Part shown: positions 53,401-61,869 of the stretch, piece after piece
How the letters are laid out: the number at the start of each line of letters is the position of its first letter
Numbering within the stretch: the stretch's first letter is position 1
NCBI RefSeq assembly: GCF_000661955.1
Contig: NZ_CP007597.1
Span: forward strand, 1,171,605-1,235,604
Reading direction: 5' to 3'
DNA length: 64,000 nt
Source: Stenotrophomonas rhizophila
GTDB lineage: Bacteria > Pseudomonadota > Gammaproteobacteria > Xanthomonadales > Xanthomonadaceae
Notes under the pieces: generated by a model
What the model was told of the DNA's origin: nothing
Database searches by the model: none
What the model saw: the letters and a program-made list of their open reading frames with translations, nothing else
Program-made: the position numbers and the translations under genes

Positions 53401-54003
53401 CGCCTGTTCCGGCGTTTCGAGCAGGCCGACGGGGCGCGCACGGCGGCGCAGTACGGCGGCAGCGGGCTGGGCCTGGCGATCTGCCGGGAGCTGGCGTTGG
53501 CGATGCAGGGCCAGATCGGGGTGGAGAGCCAGCTGGGCGTGGGCACGCGCTTCAGCGTGAGCCTGCCGTTGCCGCTGCACATCGCCGCGCTGCCGGCTGG
53601 CGGCGAGCCGGGCAGTGAGAGCCTGCGCCTGCCGCCGCTGCGCATTCTGCTGGTGGAGGACGATGCAACGGTGGCCAGTGTGATCACCGGTCTGCTGGGC
53701 GCGCGCGGGCATGACATGGTGCATGCCGAACATGCGCTGGCTGCGTTGCGCGAGGTCAGCGGGACGCCGTTCGACGTGGCGCTGCTGGACCTGGACCTGC
53801 CGGGTCTGGGCGGCATCGAGTTGGCCGGGCACCTGCACAACCAGGGCTACGAGATGCCGATGATCGCGGTGACGGCGCGTACCGACCCGGGGATCGAGCA
53901 GCAGGTGCACGAGGCCGGTTTCAGCGGCTTCCTGCGCAAGCCGGTGACCGGCGACCTGCTGGTGGAGGCGATCGCGCGGGCGCTGCGGCAACCGCGCGGG
54001 TAG
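50473..54003 (+). CDS. hybrid sensor histidine kinase 4, complete
   Basis: 1176 aa from a GTG that has GGGGGAG eight bases upstream and opens a clean signal peptide (MVSLRWLLLIGIAWLWPTFG). An ATG at 50449 adds eight residues. Propeller blades (YLWIATNDGLARYDG, QLWIGTENAG), Y_Y_Y (SYRYRLAGYDPDWVE), a transmembrane helix, then His[15 protein letters not shown] (His 819), [29 protein letters not shown], and a complete receiver (ILLVEDDA, LLDLDLP Asp 1106, FLRKPVTGD). It is closest to kinase 1. The gap to kinase 3 is 121 bp. Confidence 0.94.
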   Translation: MVSLRWLLLIGIAWLWPTFGQAQPVPPTPRQLTVFDGLPSNTVNRMAEDGYGYLWIATNDGLARYDGRNYRVWRAEDGLRDNHVWSVHVDARNQLWIGTENAGLAMMSADRRELRFFDRASHPQIGSNTIWSITSTADGTVWFGTYEGGLHRLDRDGKVTRFMPERGNPRSLPAASVTQLATTRDGSLWVGTQAGLARWTGTDFERVSTRDVPAQVINGLTAEIDGSLWIGTNTGVLVRRPDGRFEPAPWKVAAGDQVLGMMLRDEQGGYWLDTRSGLGRAYDNQFQQVPLYSAVARGQVRPNWTGAYEDREGGIWLASINGGLWHLLPRWWQFSVLSRLEDDPGSLRNGYVLGTSAAADGGVWAVGTHGALDKFDPVSGRVTQHRRGVDGTQWLQSVQEDPRGQVWIGSASALLRYDPKDASIRRWGHDAAVDAAMEGQLESLAVCDGQRLWSAASTGLQQRDLDGRVLHRVPAGHAGLAAGQLALDLLCGPDDTLWVATNQGLLQWMPGRSRFEPVPGGPAAAIHALARADDDSVWLSEEGRLSQYRWQDGRLLLQAVVGGGAGYPEVSATGLVVDAQGVVWAASARGLIRVDPQMGNVRLYGVHDGLPSQEFRRSTLSRTASGRIVGGTPAGVVVFDPRQVRPSNRRAPLVIERVEVRRGDRVADLTHLTPLEVADADRDLRIVARLLSFADSSSNSYRYRLAGYDPDWVEVGPAGERVFSRLPPGRYRLEVQARSADQVWSRVQSLEFRVMPPWWRSMSGLLVLTSMTLLLMSLIAWLYRRRLQRRHAYQLALQKQELAEQASAAKTRFLANLGHEVRTPMTGVLGMSELLLGSSLDPQQRSWTASIRHAGEHLLHLVNDALDLARIESGRLQLQSQPFDVHNVVSDVCTLMAALAEQKHVRFVVDNQLPPGLASVGDAVRVRQILLNLLGNAVKFTTHGEVRLKATTLSSERGLHFEVSDTGPGISADQQQRLFRRFEQADGARTAAQYGGSGLGLAICRELALAMQGQIGVESQLGVGTRFSVSLPLPLHIAALPAGGEPGSESLRLPPLRILLVEDDATVASVITGLLGARGHDMVHAEHALAALREVSGTPFDVALLDLDLPGLGGIELAGHLHNQGYEMPMIAVTARTDPGIEQQVHEAGFSGFLRKPVTGDLLVEAIARALRQPRG

Positions 54004-54193
54004 CAGCGCACCGTGGCTGCGCTGGGGGGTCATCGGACGAACCAGGGTAGCGGCGCACCGTTGGTGCGCTGGTGGGTCATCGGACGAACCAGGGTAGCAG
54101 CGCACCGTTGGTGCGCTGGCCTTTCATCGGACCAACGGGCGCGGTGGGTAAACGCGTTTTTTAAAGGTCATCGGACCAACGGTCCGATGCTAC
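54000..54193. repeat. four SMAG-like hairpins between converging genes
   Basis: Three are GTAG-headed with AGCGCACC/GGTGCGCT-type stems (54000, 54047, 54094) and the last is ATCGGACC-aac-GGTCCGAT with CTAC (54170-54193). A ~47-bp unit containing GGTCATCGGACGAACCAGG is tandemly repeated. It probably ends both kinase 4 and the exporter transcript. Confidence 0.82.
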
Positions 54194-54204
54194 CCGGAGG
54201 TCGC

Positions 54205-55608
54205 CTATTCGGCGACCTCCTCCACATCGCGCGGCGATGGGCGGGTGTCGGGCAGCTGCCAGAAGATGAGCGTGGAGGTCAGGGTGATGGCGCCGACGCA
54301 GACGAACGTGGCGTGCAGGGCGGCAGTGGCGCCATGCAGCTGGTCCAGGTGCGCGAAGGCGGCCAGCAGGCTGCCGGCGGCGGCGGCGCCGAAGCCGGTG
54401 GCGAGCATCATCACCATGGAGAGCAGGCTGTTGCCGGCACTGGCGAAGTCGCGGTCGAGGTCGCGCAGGGTGACAGTGTTCATGACGGTGAACTGCAGGG
54501 AATTGACGGCGCCGAACAGCGCCAGCTGGATGACGCGTACCCACAGCGGCTGGCCGGGGGTCATGAAGATGAAACTGGCCATGGCCAGGCCGACCAGTAC
54601 GGTGTTGACCATCAGCACGCGGCGATAGCCGAAGCGCTCGACCAGTTTGACCGCGTAGCGCTTGGCCAGCATGCCGGCGGCGGCGACGGGGATCATGAGC
54701 AGGCCGGCATTCATCGGGCTCATGCCCATGCCTACCTGCAGCAGCAGGGGGATCAGCAGCGGCATGGCGCTGCTGCCGATGCGCGAGAACAGGTTGCCGA
54801 GGATGCCGATGCGGTAGCTGGGCACGTGGAAGAGGGCGAGCGAGAACAGCGGGGCGGTGGAATTGGCGGCGTGCAGCCAGTAGCCGACGAGGGCGGCCAG
54901 GCCGGCGACGGTCATGAGCATGACCAGGGCGTGCGGGGTGGCCATGCCGGAGATGCCGTCGAGTGCGAGCGACAGGACGATCATGCCGAAGGCGAGCATG
55001 AGGTAGCCGGCGATGTCGAAGCGGGTGCGGTGTTCGGCGTAGTGGTCGGGCATGACTTTCGTGGCGGCGATGTAGCCGATGACGCCGATGGGCAGGTTGA
55101 TCAGGAAGACCCAGTGCCAGGAGGCCACTTCGACCAGCCAGCCGCCGAGGGTGGGGCCGATGAGGGGGCCGATGAGGGCGGGGATGGCGATGAAGCTCAT
55201 GGCGCGGAGGAATTCTTCGCGCGAGACGGAACGCATGACGGCGAGGCGGCCGACGGGGAGCAGCATGGCGCCGCCGATGCCCTGCAGGACGCGGGCGCCG
55301 ACGAGTTGGTGGAGGGTTTGGGCCAGGGCGCAGGCGAGCGAGCCGAGGGTGAACAGGATGATGGCGACGAGGAAGGTGCGCCGGGTGCCGAAGCGGTCGG
55401 CGATCCAGCCGGAGGCGGGGATGAAGGTGGCGACGGCGAGGGCGTAGCTGAAGACGACCGACTGCATCTGCAGGGGGCTTTCGCCGAGGCTGCGGGCCAT
55501 GGCGGGGAGGGCGGTGTTGACGATGGTGGAATCCAGCATCTGCATGAAGATTGCCAGCGATACGAGCCACAACAGGGGCCGGATCGAGGCGTAGCTGCTG
55601 GTCGTCAT
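54205..55608 (-). CDS. MFS exporter, DHA2 family (14 helices)
   Basis: 467 aa from MTTSSYASIRPLL, with AAGG eight bases upstream. DHA2-type drug:proton antiporter: LDSTIVNTALPAMARSLG (motif D1), GWIADRFGTRRTFL (motif A) and RVLQGIGGAMLLPVGR (motif B and C region). Fourteen helices fit the length. E. coli MdtD is the nearest familiar relative. The substrate is unknown. There is no membrane-fusion partner or regulator next to it. Upstream lie low-complexity DNA and a structured repeat. Confidence 0.93.
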   Translation of the reverse strand: MTTSSYASIRPLLWLVSLAIFMQMLDSTIVNTALPAMARSLGESPLQMQSVVFSYALAVATFIPASGWIADRFGTRRTFLVAIILFTLGSLACALAQTLHQLVGARVLQGIGGAMLLPVGRLAVMRSVSREEFLRAMSFIAIPALIGPLIGPTLGGWLVEVASWHWVFLINLPIGVIGYIAATKVMPDHYAEHRTRFDIAGYLMLAFGMIVLSLALDGISGMATPHALVMLMTVAGLAALVGYWLHAANSTAPLFSLALFHVPSYRIGILGNLFSRIGSSAMPLLIPLLLQVGMGMSPMNAGLLMIPVAAAGMLAKRYAVKLVERFGYRRVLMVNTVLVGLAMASFIFMTPGQPLWVRVIQLALFGAVNSLQFTVMNTVTLRDLDRDFASAGNSLLSMVMMLATGFGAAAAGSLLAAFAHLDQLHGATAALHATFVCVGAITLTSTLIFWQLPDTRPSPRDVEEVAE

Positions 55609-55704
55609 CGTGGGGGCCTTCATCAACGAGGCGCACATGATCGCCGATGTGGGATCAGGGTGTGGTCAAGATGTGGTTGTGGACTGGATTGGCAAAGTTT
55701 TTCA

Positions 55705-55772
55705 GAAGCTGGAGCCAGAGCCAGAGCTCGAGCCGAAGCCGAAGCCGGAGCCGGAGCCGGAGCCGGAGCGCT
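55705..55772. repeat. hexanucleotide low-complexity tract
   Basis: Repeated GAGCCR and GAAGCC units upstream of the exporter and 22 bp from the structured element copy C. Similar CAAC/GTTGAA tracts flank copy B. Slippage-prone; no coding potential. Confidence 0.7.
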
Positions 55773-55793
55773 TGGTGTGGTGGCGACCTGGCT

Positions 55794-55900
55794 GGGCTGG
55801 CGTGGGTGGGTTGGCGGGACACGCCGTAAACCCATCCATGGGGGCTCGTGGGCGCCATCCATGGCGCCCAACGGTCCCGCCAACCCACCCACGCCAGCCC
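55794..55900 (+). repeat. structured dispersed element, copy C
   Basis: Perfect 27-bp outer stem (55794-55820 with 55874-55900) around a 53-nt core, same orientation as copy A. The arms resemble those of copy B but differ at several pairs, both sides changing together. Inner hairpins CCCAT-cc-ATGGG and GGGCGCCAT-cc-ATGGCGCCC. It is followed by a small hairpin CCGACA-ctt-TGTCGG (55901-55915). Confidence 0.85.
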
Positions 55901-55988
55901 CCGACACTTTGTCGGTGTGCATGGCGACAGCGGTAGAGCCACGCCATGCGGGACTGCTGTTGTTGCCGGTGCTGCGTAACCACATACC

Positions 55989-56340
55989 GGGTGGCCCTAC
56001 CGGTTGCGGGATGGTTGGTGTGACCGTCGGTTGCGATGTGGTTGGTGTGACCGCCGGTGTTTGGGGGTAGAGCCGACCGTTGGTCGGCTGCCCTCCACGC
56101 CGATCGATCAACGCTTACGTCAATCGATGCACGGGTTCGCGTGGCTGCAGTTCTTTCCGGCCTTACGTGTAGCCACCCATGGGGTGGCTCTACCGGTTGC
56201 GGTGTGGTTGGGCGTGACCGCCGGTTCGGATGTGGTTGGGTGTGACCGGCGACGGGGTGTTTGGGGGGTAGAGCCGACCGTTGGTCGGCTGCCCTCCGCG
56301 CGGATGGATCAGCGCTTGCTCAACCGGTGCACGGCCTCGA
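55989..56340. repeat. tandem duplication with SMAG repeats and a hemE tail relic
   Basis: About 155 bp at 55989-56146 recur at 56182-56340. Each unit holds GGTGGCYCTACCGGTTGCGG, TGTGACCG repeats, a GTAG-headed SMAG (56067 and 56268) and the end of hemE. In the left unit the hemE end is decayed: it still reads EPVHRL before an in-frame stop. A third SMAG variant AGCCACCC-atg-GGGTGGCT is at 56171-56189. Confidence 0.75.
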
Positions 56341-57382
56341 CCAGCACGCCCACGTGTTCGGGGTTCATGTCGGGGGACATGCCGTGCCCCAGGTTGAACA
56401 CGTGGCCTTCGCGGGAGCCGCCGTTGCCGTCGGCGTAGCTGTCGAGCACGCGGGCGGCGGCGCGTTCGATGGCTGCGGGGTTGCCGTACAGGGTGGCGGG
56501 ATCCAGGTTGCCCTGCAGGGCGACGCGGCCGCCGGTGCGGGCGAGTGCGTCGGACAGATCGAGGGTCCAGTCCACGCCGAGGGCGTCGGCGCCGGTGTCG
56601 GCCAGTGCGCCCAGGTGCAGGCCGGTGCCCTTGCCGAACAGGATCAGCGGGGTGCGCTGGTCGCCTTGGCCGCGTTCGAGTTCCTGGGCGATGCGGGTCA
56701 GGTAGCGCAGCGAGAATTCGCGGTACATGCCGGGGCTGAGCACGCCGCCCCAGGTGTCAAAGACCTGCAGTACCTGCGCGCCGGCGGCGCGCTGGGCGGC
56801 CAGGTAGGCGATGACCGCGTCGGTGACCACCGACAGCAGCTGGTGCAGGGCGGCCGGTTCGTTCAGGGCCATGGCCTTGATGCGGGCGAAGTCCTTGCTG
56901 CCGCCGCCTTCAACCATGTAGCAGGCCAGGGTCCACGGGCTGCCGGAGAAGCCGATCAGCGGCACGCTGCCGTCCAGTTCGCGGCGGATCACGCGGACCG
57001 CGTCCATGACGTAGCGCAGTTCGGTTTCCATGTCCGGCACGGCCAGCTTGGCGATGGCGGCGGTGTCGCGTACCGGGTGACGGAACTTGGGGCCTTCGCC
57101 ATCGACGAAGTACAGCTCCAGGCCCATCGCGTCGGGAATGGTGAGGATGTCCGAGAACAGGATCGCCGCATCCAGGTCGAAGCGACGCAGCGGCTGCAGG
57201 GTCACTTCGCAGGCGATGTCGGGGTTCTTGGCCATGGCCAGGAAGCTGCCGGCCTTGGCGCGGGTGGCGCGGTACTCGGGCAGGTAGCGGCCGGCCTGGC
57301 GCATCAGCCAGACGGGGGTGCAGTCCACCGGTTCGCGGCGCAGGGCGCGCAGCAGGCGATCATGGCGGGAGGGGCTGGTCAC
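56309..57382 (-). CDS. hemE: uroporphyrinogen decarboxylase
   Basis: 357 aa with a GTG start, AAGGA eight bases upstream. It decarboxylates uroporphyrinogen III to coproporphyrinogen III in haem synthesis. Signature [17 protein letters not shown] near the N-terminus, [14 protein letters not shown] with the substrate-binding Asp, [16 protein letters not shown], and the late [16 protein letters not shown]. Standard length. Downstream is a duplicated fragment of its own 3' end. Confidence 0.98.
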   Translation of the reverse strand: MTSPSRHDRLLRALRREPVDCTPVWLMRQAGRYLPEYRATRAKAGSFLAMAKNPDIACEVTLQPLRRFDLDAAILFSDILTIPDAMGLELYFVDGEGPKFRHPVRDTAAIAKLAVPDMETELRYVMDAVRVIRRELDGSVPLIGFSGSPWTLACYMVEGGGSKDFARIKAMALNEPAALHQLLSVVTDAVIAYLAAQRAAGAQVLQVFDTWGGVLSPGMYREFSLRYLTRIAQELERGQGDQRTPLILFGKGTGLHLGALADTGADALGVDWTLDLSDALARTGGRVALQGNLDPATLYGNPAAIERAAARVLDSYADGNGGSREGHVFNLGHGMSPDMNPEHVGVLVEAVHRLSKR

Positions 57383-57445
57383 GTAACGCTTCCTTGGACT
57401 CTGGTGGCACGGGGCCGGGATGAAAGAGCGGGGTTGGGCCGGCGC

Positions 57446-57697
57446 TCAGCGCGGCGCGGTGCCGCTGGTGTAGGTGATCTGGTAGCCACGTTGCAGGTGG
57501 ATGTCGCGCGTCTTCTCGAAGGCGCGCTGGGCCGGCTCGGCCTCCGCGAACACCTCACACCGCAACCGCGCGCGACCGCCAACCACGCCCGATTCGTGCA
57601 GCAGTTCCCAACTGCCGAACAGGTCCGGCTGCAGGGTCAGCTGAAGGTAGCGGGCCGGTTCAGTGCCGCCGGGGTGGTGCTGCAGGAAGACGCGCAT
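57446..57697 (-). CDS. small WGR-domain protein
   Basis: 83 aa, a single WGR-like domain: YLQLTLQPDLFGSWELLHE, then RLRCEVFAEAEPAQRAFEKT and a terminal QRGYQI. WGR domains bind nucleic acids in PARPs and in bacterial stand-alone proteins. Here the name-giving W-G-R is altered to ESGVVGGRA, so the nucleic-acid contact may be changed. It lies between aroB and hemE on the same strand, 63 bp before hemE. Confidence 0.78.
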   Translation of the reverse strand: MRVFLQHHPGGTEPARYLQLTLQPDLFGSWELLHESGVVGGRARLRCEVFAEAEPAQRAFEKTRDIHLQRGYQITYTSGTAPR

Positions 57698-57769
57698 GGC
57701 CGCGATTGTAGCCGTGAACGCCGGGGCAGGCCGTGGTGGCCCACCCCACCTGCGGCCAACGGTCGCAGG

Positions 57770-58879
57770 TCAGCGGGCGGCCAGCACGCGCAGTACGTCG
57801 GCTTCGTCGACGTCGGCCACCACTTCGGCGCGGCCGATGCCCCGCCACAGCACCAGGCGCAGGCGCCCGGCGATGTTCTTCTTGTCCAGGCGCATGCGCG
57901 CCAGCAGCGCCTCGGGGGCCAGCCCGGCGGGAATCTCCACCGGCAGTTCGTAGCGCAGCAGCAGGTCGCGCAGCTGCGCGGTGTCGGCCTCGCTGCTCAT
58001 GCCCAGCTGGGCCGACAGGCGCGCCGCCAGCACCATGCCCACCGCGACCGCTTCGCCGTGGTTGAGGTTGTCGTTGCCGGGCGCGCCATAGCCCTGTTCG
58101 GTTTCGATTGCATGGCCGAAGGTATGGCCGAGATTGAGCAAGGCGCGTTCGCCCTTTTCATGCGGGTCGCGGGCCACGATCTCGGCCTTGTGCTCGCAGC
58201 TGCGCGCGATCGCCTGGGCCAGCGCGGTATCGTCGCCGGCCAGCAGCGCGGCGTGTTCGGCCTGCAGCCACTGGAAGAACAGCGGGTCGCGGATGGCGCC
58301 GTACTTGATCACCTCGGCCAGCCCGGCGCGCAGTTCGCGCGGCGGCAGGGTGCGCAGCGCGGCCGTGTCGGCGATCACCGCGCGCGGCGGGTGGAACGCG
58401 CCGACCAGGTTCTTGCCTTCGGGGATGTCCACGGCCGTTTTGCCGCCCACCGAGGAGTCGACCATCGCCAGCAGCGAGGTGGGCAGCTGCACGCAGTCGA
58501 CGCCGCGCATCCAGCAGGCGGCCGCGAAGCCGGCCAGGTCGCCGGCAACGCCGCCACCCAGGGCCAGCACGCAGGCATCGCGGGTTGCGCCAAGCGCGGC
58601 CAAGGCGGTGATGGCCGCGCCGAAGTTGGCCAGAGTCTTGGACGCTTCACCGGCCGGCAGCACCAGCTCGCCGACCCGCAGGTCCGGGCGTGCGGCCAGC
58701 AGCGCTGCTTTCACGCCGGCGAGGTACAGCGGGGCCACCGAGGAATCGCTGAGCAGCAGCACGTGACGGCCGCGCACGTGGCGGGCAAGCAGGTCACCCT
58801 GGCCCAGCAGGCCGGGGCCGATATGGATGGTGTAGGGCGTGTCGCCGCCAACGGCGACGGTACGGGGGGCGGGGGTCAT
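57770..58879 (-). CDS. aroB: 3-dehydroquinate synthase
   Basis: 369 aa from [14 protein letters not shown], whose ATG overlaps the aroK stop (ATGA). It converts DAHP to 3-dehydroquinate, the second shikimate step, using NAD and zinc or cobalt. Motifs: [15 protein letters not shown] (NAD), [31 protein letters not shown] with the metal Glu, and the metal His in [11 protein letters not shown] and [10 protein letters not shown]. Confidence 0.97.
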   Translation of the reverse strand: MTPAPRTVAVGGDTPYTIHIGPGLLGQGDLLARHVRGRHVLLLSDSSVAPLYLAGVKAALLAARPDLRVGELVLPAGEASKTLANFGAAITALAALGATRDACVLALGGGVAGDLAGFAAACWMRGVDCVQLPTSLLAMVDSSVGGKTAVDIPEGKNLVGAFHPPRAVIADTAALRTLPPRELRAGLAEVIKYGAIRDPLFFQWLQAEHAALLAGDDTALAQAIARSCEHKAEIVARDPHEKGERALLNLGHTFGHAIETEQGYGAPGNDNLNHGEAVAVGMVLAARLSAQLGMSSEADTAQLRDLLLRYELPVEIPAGLAPEALLARMRLDKKNIAGRLRLVLWRGIGRAEVVADVDEADVLRVLAAR

Positions 58880-59418
58880 GCGGGTGGGTCCTGTCGCTGC
58901 CATTGGGCGGCCAACCGCAGTACGAGCTGCGCGGTGGCCTCGGCGGGGGTGTAGAGGTCGGTATCCAGGGCCAGGTCGGCCAACGCGCGGTACAGCGGGT
59001 CGCGCAGCGCCGCCATCTCGTGCAGCACCTGCTCGCGGTCCGGGCGCTGCAGCAGCGGCCGGGTGCGGTCGCGGGCCAGCCGTTCCAGCTGCCCGGCCAC
59101 GCTGACCCGCAGGTACACCACGAAACCGCGTTCGGCGATGATGGCGCGGTTGTCGGGGTCCAGCACGGCGCCGCCGCCGGTGGAGACCAGCTGGTTGCGC
59201 CCGCGCAGCAGGGTCTGCAGCGCCTGGCGTTCGTACTGGCGGAAGCCGGCCTCGCCGGAGTGCTCGAAGATCGCCGGGATGCTGGCCCCGGCGGCGTCCA
59301 CGATGGCCTGGTCGGCGTCCACGAAGTCCAGCGTGAAGCGCTCGGCCAGGCGGCGCCCGATGCAGGTTTTGCCGGCGCCCATCGGGCCAATCAGGATCAG
59401 GTTCGGAGCAGGGTTCAT
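58876..59418 (-). CDS. aroK: shikimate kinase
   Basis: 180 aa from [20 protein letters not shown]. Walker [13 protein letters not shown], substrate-binding [21 protein letters not shown] and [13 protein letters not shown], then the lid with RPLLQ. It phosphorylates shikimate. aroK-aroB is a conserved operon with coupled translation. Confidence 0.97.
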   Translation of the reverse strand: MNPAPNLILIGPMGAGKTCIGRRLAERFTLDFVDADQAIVDAAGASIPAIFEHSGEAGFRQYERQALQTLLRGRNQLVSTGGGAVLDPDNRAIIAERGFVVYLRVSVAGQLERLARDRTRPLLQRPDREQVLHEMAALRDPLYRALADLALDTDLYTPAEATAQLVLRLAAQWQRQDPPA

Positions 59419-59462
59419 TACCCCCGATCCTAACATTTCCGTGCCGTGGCCTTTACGCGCCG

Positions 59463-59479
59463 GCCCCCATGGTGGGGGC
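59463..59479. other. GC-rich hairpin between aroK and dodecin
   Basis: GCCCCCA-tgg-TGGGGGC, a perfect 7-bp stem in the divergent gap, 35 bp before the dodecin ATG. Leader structure or protein site. Confidence 0.4.
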
Positions 59480-59513
59480 TGCGGAATGTCCCGCAGGCAG
59501 CCGGAGCGTGCCC

Positions 59514-59717
59514 ATGTCAGTGGCCAAAATCATCGAGATCAATGCGTCCTCCAAGACCAGCGTCGAAGACGCGGTGCGCAGCGGGCTGAAGAAGGTGTCC
59601 GAAACGGTCAAGGGCATCCAGGGCGCATGGATCAACGAAACCAAGGTGGTCACCGACGGGGAGGGCAACATCACCGAATGGCGGGTCAACCTGCGGGTGA
59701 CCTTCGTGGTGGGCTGA
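59514..59717 (+). CDS. dodecin (flavin storage protein)
   Basis: 67 aa from an ATG with GGAG eight bases upstream. [34 protein letters not shown] and [15 protein letters not shown] are the dodecin pattern, with the Trp that stacks on flavin (AWINE). Dodecamers bind FMN, riboflavin or CoA and buffer free flavin. Monocistronic. Confidence 0.95.
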   Translation: MSVAKIIEINASSKTSVEDAVRSGLKKVSETVKGIQGAWINETKVVTDGEGNITEWRVNLRVTFVVG

Positions 59718-59762
59718 GAAAAACGGTGGCCGCCCGGTCGATTTGACCGGGATCGGCGCCGC

Positions 59763-60593
59763 CTACACGGGCGCCGTGACGACCTGCCGCTGCTCGTCCA
59801 GCGCGATGACCCGGTCGGCCAGCCCCGGCAGGGTGCGCAACGCCTGGCGGCTGACCCGTTCGTAGTACTGCACGAACCGCTCCAGCTGGGCGCGGCTCAT
59901 GCTGCTGCGTTCCGGCTGGGCAGCCTGCAGGTTCTGTTCCTGTTGCCAGCGCCAGCGCGGCACCACCGCGAAGTCCGGCGGCTGCAGGAACCAGAGGCGG
60001 TCGCAGCGCTGCCACAGCGCGGGGTAGTGCGCGGCCAACGCCTGGTTGCACCACTGCCGCCAGCGTCCGTCGGCGTCGGCGTCGCGCTCCAACGCGTTCA
60101 AGGGCGGCTGCAGGTCGGCTTCGGGCTGGGCAGGCGTGCCCAGGAACCAGCCTTCGAACACCAGCAGGTCCAGCGGGCCGCTCACGCGCGGCCATTCGGC
60201 CTGCGCCACGCGTTCGTCGGCCAGCTTGTCGAACCGTGGCAATGCCACCGGCTGGCGTGCCGCGATGGCGTCCAGCGTGGCATGCGCCAGTGGCAGGTCG
60301 TGCGTGCCCGGCGGGCCGCGGGTAAGCAACAGCGGATGGACTTGGCGGGCCAGGCGTTGGCGTTGACTGCGGGTCAGGTAGAAATCGTCGATGGACAGGG
60401 CCGCTGCGCGCAGCCCGCGCTGTTCGGCCAGCGCCACCACCTGGGCTGCCAGCGTCGATTTGCCGCTGCCCTGCAGCCCGCTGATCGCCAATACTGGCAC
60501 CTCCGTGCCAGCTGCCAGCGCATCCTCCAGTGCCTGGGCGACCAGTGCATCGGGAAATCCTTTGTTGCGGGGCATGTACGCGGTAGCAGGCAT
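59763..60593 (-). CDS. P-loop kinase, D-glycerate 3-kinase-like
   Basis: 276 aa from [15 protein letters not shown] (270 aa if started at the next Met). Walker [12 protein letters not shown], then [37 protein letters not shown] and [14 protein letters not shown]. This is the layout of plant D-glycerate 3-kinase and yeast Tda10. E. coli-type glycerate kinase is unrelated. Substrate assignment is by family only. Divergent from pdxH with a 41-bp gap. Confidence 0.85.
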   Translation of the reverse strand: MPATAYMPRNKGFPDALVAQALEDALAAGTEVPVLAISGLQGSGKSTLAAQVVALAEQRGLRAAALSIDDFYLTRSQRQRLARQVHPLLLTRGPPGTHDLPLAHATLDAIAARQPVALPRFDKLADERVAQAEWPRVSGPLDLLVFEGWFLGTPAQPEADLQPPLNALERDADADGRWRQWCNQALAAHYPALWQRCDRLWFLQPPDFAVVPRWRWQQEQNLQAAQPERSSMSRAQLERFVQYYERVSRQALRTLPGLADRVIALDEQRQVVTAPV

Positions 60594-60634
60594 GCGGTGA
60601 CAATAAACCCAAATCGAATGGCAAGAAACCAACC

Positions 60635-61234
60635 ATGACCGATCTGTATACCGAAGCGTTGTCCACCTTTGCCGCGCTGTTCGAGGAGGCCAAGCACAGC
60701 GCGGAAATCGAACCCAATGCGATGACCGTGGCGACAGCCGACACCAGCGGCCAGCCGTCGGCACGCACCGTGCTGCTGAAGGCCTTCGACGCGCGTGGGT
60801 TCGTGTTCTATACCCATCTGGACAGCCACAAGGGCCGCGAGTTGCGCAGCAACCCGCGCGCGGCCCTGCTGTTCCTGTGGCGCAGCCTGCGCGAGGCGGG
60901 CATCCAGGTGCGGATCGAAGGCCGTGTCGAGCAGGTGGACGATGCCGAAGCCGACGCCTACTTCGCCTCGCGCCCGCGCATGAGCCAGATCGGCGCATGG
61001 GCCTCGCTGCAATCCAAAACGCTGGCATCGCGCGAGGAGTTCGACGCGCGGGTAGCCACCACCGAAGCCAGCTTCGCCGACCGCGAGGTGCCGCGACCGG
61101 AAGGCTGGAGCGGGCTGCGCGTGGTGCCGCAGCGGATCGAGTTCTGGTACGGCGCGCAGTTCCGGCTGCACGAGCGCTGGTGCTACGAGGTCGATCACGA
61201 CGGGCAGTGGAACAAGCGGTTGCTGTTCCCGTAA
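60635..61234 (+). CDS. pdxH: pyridoxamine 5'-phosphate oxidase
   Basis: 199 aa. FMN enzyme making [51 protein letters not shown]-type strand and the late signature [20 protein letters not shown], ending NKRLLFP. A split-barrel flavoprotein of normal length. Confidence 0.97.
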   Translation: MTDLYTEALSTFAALFEEAKHSAEIEPNAMTVATADTSGQPSARTVLLKAFDARGFVFYTHLDSHKGRELRSNPRAALLFLWRSLREAGIQVRIEGRVEQVDDAEADAYFASRPRMSQIGAWASLQSKTLASREEFDARVATTEASFADREVPRPEGWSGLRVVPQRIEFWYGAQFRLHERWCYEVDHDGQWNKRLLFP

Positions 61235-61332
61235 GGGCGCGTCCATCGAAAACTGCGCGCGGCACGCGGGGGTGGGAAACCGCCGGTTAGGATCGGGGCG
61301 GACGACACTGTCTGCCCTGGAACCGCGCTGTC

Positions 61333-61794
61333 ATGCCCATTTCTGCCATGCCTGTCGAGACTCGAATCCCCGCCTCGCTGTTGTTGCTGCTGTCGCGCAT
61401 CGTCGCGGGCACGATGTTTGCCGTATCGGGATGGAACAAGCTGTTCACCGATGACGGCAGGGATCGCATGCTGGCCACACTCGCCGAGGCGGGTATCCCG
61501 TGGCCGGCGGCCAGTGCCCCTGCAGTGGCGATGGTGGAATGGGTGCTCGGCACCACCCTGGTGCTTGGCGTGCTGCCGCGCCTGTCGGCCGCGGCGCTGA
61601 TGATGATCTGCGCGGTAGCGGCCTTCACCGACGGTATCGGACGTATCCCGGCGGGCCTGGGACCCCTGGATTGGTTGAGCTGGTTCCTGTATCTGCCGGA
61701 GGTGCCACTGGGCGTCGCCCTGGCGTGGGTGTGCGTGCTGGGCGCGGGGCGTTATGCGCTGTGGACGGGACGCGGCGCTTCGCCCATGGCATGA
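61333..61794 (+). CDS. DoxX-family membrane protein
   Basis: 153 aa, four transmembrane helices. LLLLSRIVAGTMFAVSGWNK at the start and AMVEWVLGTTLVLGVLPRLS in the second helix are DoxX-like. Function is not established; relatives link to thiosulfate:quinone oxidoreductase or oxidative stress. It stands between pdxH and an ankyrin gene on the same strand. Confidence 0.82.
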   Translation: MPISAMPVETRIPASLLLLLSRIVAGTMFAVSGWNKLFTDDGRDRMLATLAEAGIPWPAASAPAVAMVEWVLGTTLVLGVLPRLSAAALMMICAVAAFTDGIGRIPAGLGPLDWLSWFLYLPEVPLGVALAWVCVLGAGRYALWTGRGASPMA

Positions 61795-61869
61795 ACGGTG
61801 GCGCGCAGCGCCCGCGATGCGGGCTCCTGCATACTTGCGGAGACATCCACCCACACACGGATCTGCCGC

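Noticed and set aside
54013..56070. 685-codon plus-strand frame opposite the MFS exporter
   Set aside because: Glu/Gly/Asp-rich shadow of the exporter that also runs through SMAG repeats and the low-complexity tract.
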